A DNA stretch of 64,000 nucleotides, taken from positions 1,302,001-1,366,000 of the forward strand of contig NZ_CP085193.1 of NCBI RefSeq assembly GCF_024298965.1, read 5' to 3'. Below the pieces are notes generated by a model, which did no database searches, was not told the DNA's origin, and was given only the letters and a program-made list of their open reading frames with translations. The stretch's first letter is position 1; every line of letters starts with the position of its first letter. Source of the DNA: Streptomyces rapamycinicus NRRL 5491 (GTDB lineage Bacteria; Actinomycetota; Actinomycetes; Streptomycetales; Streptomycetaceae). Position numbers and translations under genes: made by a program. This document shows positions 15,535 to 27,500 of the stretch, piece by piece.

Positions 15535-18500
15535 ATGGCGAGCAACGAAGAGAAGCTGCTCGACTATCTGAAGCGGGTGACGGCGGATCTCCGGCAGACG
15601 CAGCGCCGTCTGAGGGATGTCGAGTCCGCGGGGCATGAGCCTGTCGCCATCGTGGGGATGTCCTGCCGCTTCCCCGGCGGTGTGCGGTCCCCCGAAGAGC
15701 TGTGGCAACTCGTCGCCACGGAGCGGGACGCCATTTCGGAACTCCCCACCGACCGCAATTGGGATCTGGAGAATCTCTTCCACCCCGATCCGGAGCACCC
15801 GGGGACGAGTTATACGCGCGAGGGCGGCTTCATCGACGACCCCGCGGGATTCGACGCCACGTTCTTCGGTATCAGCCCCCGCGAGGCGCTCGGAATGGCG
15901 CCACAGCAGCGGCTGGCACTTGAGGCGTCCTGGGAGGCCATCGAGCACGCCGGGGTCGACCCGGAATCGCTGCGGGGCAGCCGGACCGGCACCTTCATCG
16001 GCTGCGATCACCTCGACTACTGCTCCGACGCCTCCCAGGTGCCCGAGGGCTCGGCCGGCTACTTCACCATCGGCAACTCCGCCAGCGTGGTGTCCGGCCG
16101 GGTGGCGTACACCCTCGGTCTGGAGGGGGCCGCGGTGACGGTGGACACCGCGTGCTCCTCCTCCCTGGTCGCCATGCATCTGGCCTGTCAGGCGATCCGG
16201 CAGGGCGAATGCGATATGGCGCTCGCCGGGGGCGTGGCCGTGATGTCCTCGACGGCACCGTTCATCGGCTTCAGCGAGTTGCGGGGGCTCGCGCCGGACG
16301 GCAGGTCCAAGGCATTCTCGGCCAACAGCGACGGCATGACCCTGGCCGAGGGCGTGGGTGTCCTGCTGCTGGAACGGCTGTCGGACGCGCGGCGCAACGG
16401 CCACCAGGTGTTGGCCGTGATCCGGGGCACGGCGGTCAACCAGGACGGCGCCAGCAACGGCCTGACCGCGCCGAACGGACCCTCACAGCAACGAGTCATC
16501 CGGCAGGCGCTCGCCAACGCCCGGCTGTCACCGTCCGAGGTGGACGCGGTGGAGGCGCACGGTACGGGTACGTCGCTGGGCGATCCGATCGAGGCGCAGG
16601 CGCTGCTGGCCACGTACGGCCAGGAGCGGCCCGAGGGGCGCCCGCTGTGGCTGGGTTCCATCAAGTCCAACATCGGCCACGCACAGATGGCCGCGGGTGC
16701 GGCCGGAGTCATCAAGATGGTGATGGCGATGCGCCACGAGGTGCTCCCCGCCTCGCTGCACATCGACGAGCCGACACCCCATGTGGACTGGAACGCGGGC
16801 GATGTCCATCTGCTGACCGAGGCCCGGGAGTGGCCGCGGGGCGAGCATCCGCGGCGGGCGGGGGTCTCGTCGTTCGGCATCAGCGGGACGAACGCCCATC
16901 TGATCCTGGAGCAGGCTCCGGAGGGGGACGGCGAGGCGGAGGTTGGAGCCGTCGAGGCGGGGCCCGTGGAGTCGGTGAAGCCGGTGGATGGGCCGATGGG
17001 TGGGCCTGTGGGTTGGCCGGTAAGCGGGCCGGTGCCGTGGGTGGTGTCCGCGCGCGGTACGGAGGCGCTACGGGGCCAGGCGCGGGCGCTGGTGGCACGG
17101 GTGAACGCCGACCCGGGGGCGAGCGCCTCGGGGGTGGGGTGGTCCCTGCTGCGGTCCAGGACGCTCTTCGACCACCGGGCGGTGGTCATCGGCCAGGACC
17201 GCGAAGAGCTGGTGGCGGGACTGGAGGCACTGGCCACCGGAAAGCCACATCCGGGTCTGGTGCACCCCGGCGGCACCGCCGAGGCCACCGGTCAGACGGT
17301 GTTCCTGTTCAGCGGACAGGGCAGCCAACGCCCCGGCATGGGCGCCGAACTCTACGACCGCTTCCCCGTCTTCGCCGAAGCCTTCGACGAGGTGTGCGCC
17401 CTCCTCGACCCGCATCTGGAACACCCGCTACGGGAGCTGGTCTTCAGCCGCGACCCCGACCAGGCGGCGTTACTGGACCACACCACCTACGCCCAAGCCG
17501 GACTCTTCGCCCTGCACATCGCCCTGGCACGACTCCTCGACTCCCTCGGCGTACGACCCGACGCCGTCATCGGCCACTCCATCGGCGAAATCGCCGCAGC
17601 CCACATCGCCGGAGTCTTCGACCTCCCCGACGCCTGCCACCTCGTCGCCACCCGCGCCACCCTCATGGGCCAACTCCCCCACGGCGGAGGCATGGCCACC
17701 ATCACCGCCACCCCCGACGAACTCGCCGACGACCTCGCCACACACAACAACCAGGTAAGCATCGCCGCCCTCAACACCCCCACCAACACCGTCATCTCCG
17801 GACCCATCGACCTCGTCACCGACATCAGCACCACCTGGGCAGCCAAAGGCCGCAAGACCAGGACACTGACCGTCAGCCACGCCTTCCACTCCCCCCTGAT
17901 GGACCCCATCCTGCAGCCCTTCAAGCAGGCCATCAACGGGCTCACCTACCACCCACCCACCATCCCCCTCATCAGCAACCTCACCGGACAACCAGCCGAC
18001 GAACACATCACCACCCCCGACTACTGGACCCAACACATCCGCCAACCCGTCCACTTCCACCCCGCCATCACCCACACCACACCCCACACCAGCATCTACC
18101 TCGAACTCGGCCCCAACCCCATCCTCACCACCGCAACCCACCACACCCTCCACCACCACACCACCCAAAACCCCACCAACCGACCAACCCCACTCATCAC
18201 CTCCACCCTCACCCACAAACAACCCGACACACACGCCCTCACCCACACCCTCGCCCAACTCCACACCACCGGCATCAATGTCGACTGGACCAGCTGGTAC
18301 CCCACCGACCCGGCCCCTCAGGTCGTCGGGTTGCCGACGTATGCCTTCCAGCACCAGCGCTTCTGGCTGGCCCCGCCCACCGCCCGTACGAGCTTCGAGG
18401 GGGCTGCCGGGGACCCGGCCGAGGCGCAGCTCTGGCATGCCATCGAGGAGCTCGACGTCGACGCCCTCACCAGCACACTCCAGCTGGACAAGGACAGCCC

Positions 18501-21500
18501 CGGCATCGACGCCCTGCTGCCCGCGCTCCCCGTACTGTCCGCCTGGCGGCGACAACACCGTGAACGCTCCACCATCGACTCCTGGCGCTACCGGGTCACG
18601 TGGCAGCAGCTCCCCGACCCGGCCGCCCCGGCCTTGACGGGCAGCTGGCTGGTGGTCCTCCCGGCCGGGCAGGAGGAGCACGCCACGGTCCAGGTCACCC
18701 TCCAGGCGCTGCGGGCGCACGGCGCCACGGCGCTCCCGTACGCGGTCGACGCTCATGACATCGATCGCGCCAGGCTCCGCGAACGCCTCGACCGGCTGAC
18801 CGATGAGTCGCAACCCGCCGGAGCCATCAGCCTGCTCGCCCTCGACCAGAAACCGCTCGCCGGCCACTCCGCGGTGTCCGCCGGGCTCGGCGCCACCACA
18901 GCCCTCCTCCAGGCTCTCGATGACGCCGGAATCAGCGCGCCCCTGTGGTGCGTCACGCAGGGCGCTGTCGCCACCGGCCGCAGCGACTTCCTCCCCCACC
19001 CCGAGCAGTCGCAGATCTGGGGTTTCGGCCGGGTGGCCGCGCTGGAGCATCCGCAGCGCTGGGGCGGTCTCATCGATCTGCCCGGCGCCATGACCCACCA
19101 CACCGCGGGTCGGCTGGCGGCCCTGCTCGTCCCCGGGCAGCCCGAGGACCAGGTCGCCATCCGCACCACCGGTACGTACGCACGCCGCCTCACCCGTGTG
19201 CCCGTCGCCGACACCGCCCCCGCCCCCGCTCCCTGGGAGCCGTCGGGCACCACGCTCATCACCGGTGGCACCGGCGGTCTCGGCGCCCAGGTCGCCCGCT
19301 GGCTGGCCGACCGGGGCGCACCCCGTCTCCACCTCGTCAGCCGTTCCGGTCCCGACGCGCCCGGCGCGTCCGAGCTCGGCGAGGAGCTCACCGCGCTGGG
19401 GGCAGAGGTCACCATCTCCGCCTGCGATGTCTCCGACCACGCCGCGCTCCGGCGGCTCATCGACGGCGTCCCCGCCGAACACCCCCTCACCGCGGTCGTC
19501 CACACCGCCGGCACGATGGAACTGGGTCAGATCGGCGAGCTGGACCCCGGGCGGTTACAGCCCGTTCTGCGGTCCAAGGCCCTGGCCGCCGCTCATCTGC
19601 ACGACCTCACCCAGGATCTGGAGCTCACGGCCTTCGTTCTCTTCTCGTCGAACGCCGCGACATGGGGCAGCGGACAACAGGCCGCCTACGCCGCCGCGAA
19701 CACCTACCTGGACGCGCTCGCCGAACACCGCCGGGCCCGGGGTCTGCCCGCCACCAGCCTCGCCTGGGGGCCGTGGGGTGAGGCGGGCATGGCCGCCGAC
19801 CAGCACACACTCTCCCACCTCAAACGGCGGGGCCTCTCCCCTCTCCCGACCGGCCTCGCCATCGCGTCCCTGCATCACGCCCTCACACACGACGACACCA
19901 GCGTCACGATCGCGGATGTCGACTGGGAGAAGTTCGGCCGTACGTTCACCGCGCAGCGCCCGAGTCCGTTCCTCACCCGTCTGATGCCGTCGAGCGCGGA
20001 GCCCACCGCGCCCACGGCCACCGCCGACGACAATCCGCTGCGGCAACAGCTCAGCGCGGTGCCCGCCACGCAGCGCCATCAGATCCTGGTCCGCCATGTC
20101 CAGACCCTGGCCGCGACGATCCTCGGCCACTCCGGCCTGGACGCGGTTCCCCCGGGGCAGCCCTTCCAGGAGCTCGGCTTCGACTCCCTCACCGCGGTCG
20201 AGCTGCGCAACCAGCTCGCCGCCACGACCGGGCTCACCCTCGCTCCGGCGCTGGTCTTCGACCATCCGACGCCGAACGCTCTCGCCACGTATCTGGGCGC
20301 CCAACTCACGGGGCAGAAGGCCGCCGTCACCACTCACACGTCGTCCGTGGCCGCCGACGACGAACCGATCGCGATCGTCGGCATGGCCTGCCGGTACCCG
20401 GGCGGTGTGCGCTCGCCGCAGGAGCTGTGGCAGCTGGTCGTCGCGGGCCGGGACGCCATCGGGGAGATGCCCGCCGACCGCGGCTGGGATCTGGACACCC
20501 TCTTCGATCCCGACCCCGAGCGTCTGGGTACCAGCTATGCGCGCGAGGGCGGATTCCTCCACGACGCGTCCGGGTTCGACGCGACGTTCTTCGGCATCAG
20601 CCCGCGTGAGGCGCTCGCCATGGACCCCCAGCAGCGGCTGCTCCTGGAAACCGCCTGGGAGACCTTCGAAAGCGCGGGCCTGGACCGGGACACGCTCGCC
20701 GGGAGCAACACCGGCGTCTTCGCCGGCGGCACCTATCAGGGCTACGGCGCCTCCGGCAGCTCCTCGGCGCGGGAGGTCGAGGGGTATCTGCTCGCGGGCG
20801 GTACGCCGAGTGTCATGTCCGGCCGGGTGGCGTATGCGTTCGGTCTCGAGGGCCCCGCGGTGACGGTGGACACGGCGTGCTCGTCCTCGCTGGTGGCCAT
20901 GCATCTGGCGGCCCAGGCGCTGCGGCAGGGCGAATGCACGATGGCGCTGGCGGGTGGCGTGACGGTGATGGCCACGCCGACCACCTTCATCGAGTTCTCC
21001 CGCCAGCGCGGTCTGGCGGCCGACGGCCGGTGCAAGCCGTTCGCGTCGGCGGCCGACGGCACCGGCTGGGGCGAGGGCGCCGGGCTTCTGCTGTTGGAAC
21101 GGCTGTCGGACGCGCGGCGCAAGGGCCATCGGGTGCTGGCCGTGATCCGGGGCTCCGCGGTCAACCAGGACGGTACGAGCAACGGCCTGACCGCACCGAA
21201 CGGGCCCTCGCAGCAGCGGGTGATCGGCCAGGCGCTCGCCAACGCCCGGCTGTCGCCATCGGAGATCGATGTGGTGGAGGGACACGGCACCGGAACCACG
21301 CTCGGGGATCCGATCGAGGCGCAGGCGCTGCTGGCCACGTACGGGCAGGACAGGCCGGAGGACCAGCCGCTGTGGCTGGGTTCCATCAAGTCCAACATCG
21401 GCCACACGCAGGCCGCCGCCGGAGTGGCCGGGGTCATCAAGATGGTGATGGCGATGCGCCATGCGGTGCTGCCCACGTCACTGCACATCGACGAACCGAC

Positions 21501-24500
21501 ACCCCATGTGGACTGGAACGCGGGCGATGTCCGCCTGCTGACCGAGGCGCGGGAGTGGCCACGGGGCGAGCGTCCACGCCGGGCGGGTGTCTCGTCCTTC
21601 GGCATCAGCGGGACCAATGCGCATGTCATCGTGGAGCAGGCGCCCGAGGAGCTGGTGGCGGCGGCCGGAGCCGTCGAGGTGGGACCAGTACCAGTGGACT
21701 CGGCGGACTCGGCGGAGCTGCTGGGTGGGCCCGTGCCGTGGGTGGTGTCCGCGCGCGGTACGGAGGCGCTACGGGGCCAGGCGCGGGCGCTGGCCGAACG
21801 GGTGAACGCCGACCCCGAGGTGAGTACTGCCGAGGTCGGCTGGTCCCTGCTGCGGTCCAGGACGCTCTTCGACCACCGGGCGGTGGTCATCGGCCAGGAC
21901 CGCGAAGAGCTGGTGGCGGGGCTGGAGGCACTGGCCACCGGAGAGCCACATCCAGGCCTGGTGGAGCGCGGGGAGACGGCCGAGGCTACTGGTCAGACGG
22001 TGTTCCTGTTCAGCGGACAGGGCAGCCAGCGCCCCGGCATGGGCGCCGAACTCTACGACCGCTTCCCCGTCTTCACCGAAGCCTTCGACGAGGTCTGCGC
22101 CCTCCTCGACCCGCATCTCGAACACCCGCTACGACAGGTGGTCTTCGGCACCGGCCCGGAGCGTACCGGGCTGCTGGACCATACGACCTACGCCCAGGCC
22201 GGGCTCTTCGCGCTGCACATCGCCCTGGCACGACTCCTCGACTCCCTCGGCGTACGACCCGACGCCGTCATCGGCCACTCCATCGGCGAAATCGCCGCAG
22301 CCCACATCGCCGGAGTCTTCGACCTACCCGACGCCTGCCACCTCGTCGCCACCCGCGCCACCCTCATGGGCCAACTCCCCCACGGCGGAGGCATGGCCAC
22401 CATCACCGCCACCCCCGACGAACTCGCCGACGACCTCGCCACACACAACAACCGAGTAAGCATCGCCGCCCTCAACACCCCCACCAACACCGTCATCTCC
22501 GGACCCATCGACCTCGTCACCGCGATCAGCACCACCTGGGCCGAACGTGGCCGTAAAACCCGCGCCCTCACGGTCAGCCACGCCTTCCACTCCCCCCTGA
22601 TGGACCCCATCCTGCAGCCCTTCAAGCAGGCCATCAACGGGCTCACCTACCACCCACCCACCATCCCCCTCATCAGCAACCTCACCGGACAACCAGCCGA
22701 CGAACACATCACCACCCCCGACTACTGGACCCAACACATCCGCCAACCCGTCCACTTCCACCCCGCCATCACCCACACCACACCCCACACCAGCATCTAC
22801 CTCGAACTCGGCCCCAACCCCATCCTCACCACCGCAACCCACCACACCCTCCACCACCACACCACCCAAAACCCCACCAACCGACCAACCCCACTCATCA
22901 CCTCCACCCTCACCCACAAACAACCCGACACACACGCCCTCACCCACACCCTCGCCCAACTCCACACCACCGGTGCCGATGTCGACTGGACCAGCTGGTA
23001 CCCCGCCACCCCCACCCCCCGCACCATCGACCTCCCCACCTACGCCTTCCACCACCAGCACTACTGGCTGTCGTCCGGCTCCTCCTCGGACCCGGCGCCC
23101 ACGGAGACGGCTCTGGTCGACAGGGAGTTCTGGGAGGCGGTGGAGCGTGAGGATCTGGAAGCCCTGGCGGCGACCATCGACTCACCGGCGGACCAGCAGC
23201 CCATGCTGGGCGCTGTTCTTCCGACGCTGTCCGCATGGCGGCGGCGGCACCGGGAGCGGTCGGTCATCAATTCCTGGCGGTATCAGACCACTTGGAAGGC
23301 AATCCCCACTCCTTCCACGCGTCCGGACCTCTCCGGCACCTGGCTGCTGATCATCCCCGCCGGTCAGTCCGACCACCCCGCTGTGGCAACCGTCACGCAG
23401 GCCCTGACCGCCCACGGCGCCACTCCACTCCGCCATGTGCTCGACACCCGTACCGTCGATCGTGACGCCTTGGCGGACCACCTCACCCGTCTGGCCACGG
23501 AGGGCGAACCCACCGGAGTCCTGAGCCTGCTCGCCCTCGATGAGGAGCCGCACCCCCAATACGCCGCCGTGCCCTCCGGGCTGACCGCGACCACCGTGCT
23601 CGTGCAGGCCCTCGGCTACGCCGAGATCCCGGCGCCCCTGTGGTGCCTCACCCAAGGCGCCGTCGCCACCGGCCCCGGCGATCCGCTCCCCAGCCCTCGG
23701 CAGGCGCAGATCTGGGGACTTGGCCGCGCCGCGGCCCTGGAACACCCTCGCCGCTGGGGCGGCCTGGTCGACCTTCCGACCGTCATCGACCACCACACCG
23801 CGGACCGTCTGGCCGCCCTGCTCGCCCCCGGTGGGCCCGAGGACCAGACCGCGATCCGCGCCACCGGCAGCTACGCCCGGCGCCTCCGTAGGGCCGGTGC
23901 GCCCACCACTGCCCCCAAGTCATGGCAGCCCACGGGCACCACGCTCATCACCGGCGGCACCGGTGGCCTCGGCGCCCATGTGGCCCGCTGGCTCGCCCGC
24001 CACGGCGCACCCCATCTCCACCTCATCAGCCGCTCCGGCCCCGACGCCCCCGGCGCCGCCCAACTCACCGAAGACCTCCGCGCGTTGGGCGCAGCCGTCA
24101 CCGTCACCGCCTGCGACGCCTCCGACCGCGCCGCACTCCAGCACCTCCTCGGCACCATCCCCGCCGAACACCCACTCACCACCGTCATCCACGCCGCCGG
24201 AACGTCGGACACCGAGCTCATCGCCGACCTCGGGCCGGAGCGGCTGCGGCATGTGCTCGGGCCCAAGGCCCTGGCCGCCACCCATCTGCATGAGCTGACC
24301 CAGGGGCTCGACCTCAGCGCCTTCGTGCTCTTCTCGTCCGGCGCGGCCGCGTGGGGCGGCAGTCGGCAAGGCGCCTACGCCGCCGCGAACACCTATCTCG
24401 ACGCCCTCGCCGAGCACCGCCGCGCCCGGGGACTCCCCGCCACCAGCATCGCCTGGGGCCCCTGGGGCGATGCGGGCATGGCCGCCGACGAGACCGCGCT

Positions 24501-27500
24501 CGCGTTCTACGGGCGGCGCGGCCTGTCTCCGCTCAGCCCGGAGCTGGCCGTGGCATCGCTCCAGCACGCCCTGGACCACCGTGACACCACGGTCACCGTG
24601 GCGGACATCGACTGGGAGAAGTTCCCGACGGCGTTCACCGCCCAGCGCCCCAGCCCGCTACTCGACGACTTGGTCACGGCCGCCGACCACTCCACCGGGC
24701 GGACCGTCAGCACGTCCGCAGGCACCTCGCTCCAGCAGCGGCTCTCCGCCGCCGCCCCCGAGCAGCAGCACCAGCTCCTCCTCGAGCGGATCCAGTCCCT
24801 CGCGGCCTCGATCCTGGGGCATTCCGGGCCGGACGCCATTCCGCCCGCCCAGCCGTTCCAGGAGCTCGGGTTCGACTCCCTCACCGCCGTGGAGCTGCGC
24901 AACCAGCTCGCCACGGCCACCGGAATCGACCTCGCACCCGCGCTGGTCTTCGACCACCCCACGCCCAACGCCCTCGCCACATATCTGCGCGCCGAACTCA
25001 CGGGTCAGCAGATCGCCGTCGCCGCTCACACCCCCACCACGGCCACCCAGGACGAGCCGATCGCGATCGTCGGCATGGCCTGCCGCTACCCCGGCGACGC
25101 ACACTCCCCGAAGGAGCTGTGGGACCTGGTGATGGCACACCGCGATGCCATCGCGGAGATGCCCACCGACCGCAACTGGGATCTGGACACGCTCTACGAC
25201 CCCGATCCCGACCGCACGGGGACGAGCTACGTCCGCGAGGGCGGATTCCTCCACCAGGCGGCCGAGTTCGATCCCGGGTTCTTCGGCATCAGCCCGCGCG
25301 AGGCGGTCGCCATGGACCCCCAGCAGCGGCTGCTGCTGGAAACCGCCTGGGAAACCTTCGAGAGCGCGGGCCTGGACCGGGACACGCTCGCGGGCAGCAA
25401 CACGGGCGTGTTCGCGGGAGTGACGTCCCAGGACTACATCTCCCTCACCGGCGATACGGCGAGCGACGTCGAAGGCTATGTCGCCACGGGCAATATCGGC
25501 AGTGTGGTGTCCGGCCGGGTGGCCTACTCCTTCGGCCTCGAAGGCCCGGCGGTCACGGTGGACACGGCGTGCTCGTCCTCGCTGGTGGCCATGCATCTGG
25601 CCGCCCAGGCCCTACGGCAGGGCGAATGCACGATGGCCCTGGCCGGCGGGGTGACGGTGATGGCCACCCCGGGCGCGTTCATCGAGTTCTCCCGCCAGCG
25701 CGGTCTGGCGCCCGACGCGCGGTGCAAGCCGTTCGCGGCCGCGGCGGACGGCATGGTGTGGGGCGAGGGCGTCGGCCTCGTCCTGCTGGAACGGCTGTCG
25801 GACGCGCGGCGCAACGGCCACCGGGTGCTGGCCGTCGTCCGTGGCTCCGCCGTCAACCAGGACGGCACGAGCAACGGCCTGACCGCGCCGAACGGGCCCT
25901 CCCAGCAGCGGGTGATCCGGCAGGCGCTCGCCAACGCCCGGCTGTCCACCGCCGAGGTGGACGCCGTCGAGGCACATGGCACCGGGACCACGCTCGGCGA
26001 CCCGATCGAGGCGCAGGCGCTGCTGGCCACGTACGGGCAGGACAGGCCGGAGGACCAGCCGCTGTGGCTGGGTTCCATCAAGTCCAACATCGGCCACACG
26101 CAGGCCGCCGCCGGAGTGGCCGGGGTCATCAAGATGGTGATGGCGATGCGCCACGGGGTGCTGCCCGCCTCACTGCACATCGACGAACCGACCCCGAATG
26201 TCGACTGGAGCGCGGGCGACCTGAGCCTGCTCACCGAACCCGTCCCCTGGCCCCAGGGCGAACGGCCCCGCCGGGCGGGAATCTCCTCCTTCGGCATCTC
26301 CGGTACGAACGCCCATCTCATCCTTGAGCAGGCCCCCGAGCCGATCGAGCACGCCCCCGTATCGGACGCCGCCACTGGTGTGGTGCCCTGGGTGATCTCC
26401 GCGCAGAGCGACGCGGCGCTACGGGGTCAGGCACGGGCCCTGACCGGGCACATCATCGACGAGCCCGAGGTGAGCGCCGCTGAGGTGGGGTGGTCCCTGC
26501 TGCGGTCCAGGACGCTCTTCGACCACCGGGCGGTGGTCATCGGCCAGGACCGCGAAGAGCTGGTGGCGGGACTGGAGGCACTGGCCACCGGAAAGCCACA
26601 TCCGGGCCTGGTGCACCCCGGCGGCACCGCCGAGGCCACCGGTCAGACGGTGTTCCTGTTCAGCGGACAGGGCAGCCAACGCCCCGGCATGGGCGCCGAA
26701 CTCTACGACCGCTTCCCCGTCTTCACCGAAGCCTTCGACGAGGTGTGCGCCCTCCTCGACCCGCATCTCGAACACCCGCTACGGGAGCTGGTCTTCAGCC
26801 GCGACCCCGAACAGACAGCGCTACTGGACCACACCACCTACGCCCAAGCCGGACTCTTCGCCCTGCACATCGCCCTGGCACGACTCCTCGACTCCCTCGG
26901 CGTACGACCCGACGCCGTCATCGGCCACTCCATCGGCGAAATCGCCGCAGCCCACATCGCCGGAGTCTTCGACCTCCCCGACGCCTGCCACCTCGTCGCC
27001 ACCCGCGCCACCCTCATGGGCCAACTCCCCCACGGCGGAGGCATGGCCACCATCACCGCCACCCCCGACGAACTCGCCGACGACCTCGCCACACACAACA
27101 ACCAGGTAAGCATCGCCGCCCTCAACACCCCCACCAACACCGTCATCTCCGGACCCATCGACCTCGTCACCGCGATCAGCACCACCTGGGCCGAACGTGG
27201 CCGTAAGACCCGCGCCCTCACGGTCAGCCACGCCTTCCACTCCCCCCTGATGGACCCCATCCTGCAGCCCTTCAAGCAGGCCATCAGCGAGCTCACCTAC
27301 CACCCACCCACCATCCCCCTCATCAGCAACCTCACCGGACAACCAGCCGACGAACACATCACCACCCCCGACTACTGGACCCAACACATCCGCCAACCCG
27401 TCCACTTCCACCCCGCCATCACCCACACCACACCCCACACCAGCATCTACCTCGAACTCGGCCCCAACCCCATCCTCACCACCGCAACCCACCACACCCT

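Larger units (their letters stand above)
20362..24990 (+). other. PKS module 2 (KS-AT-KR-ACP)
   Basis: Complete active sites in all four domains. The second KS histidine region reads EGHGTGT (Glu-Gly-His instead of Glu-Ala-His), a mild variant. Predicted step: one malonyl extension leaving a hydroxyl. Confidence 0.85.
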
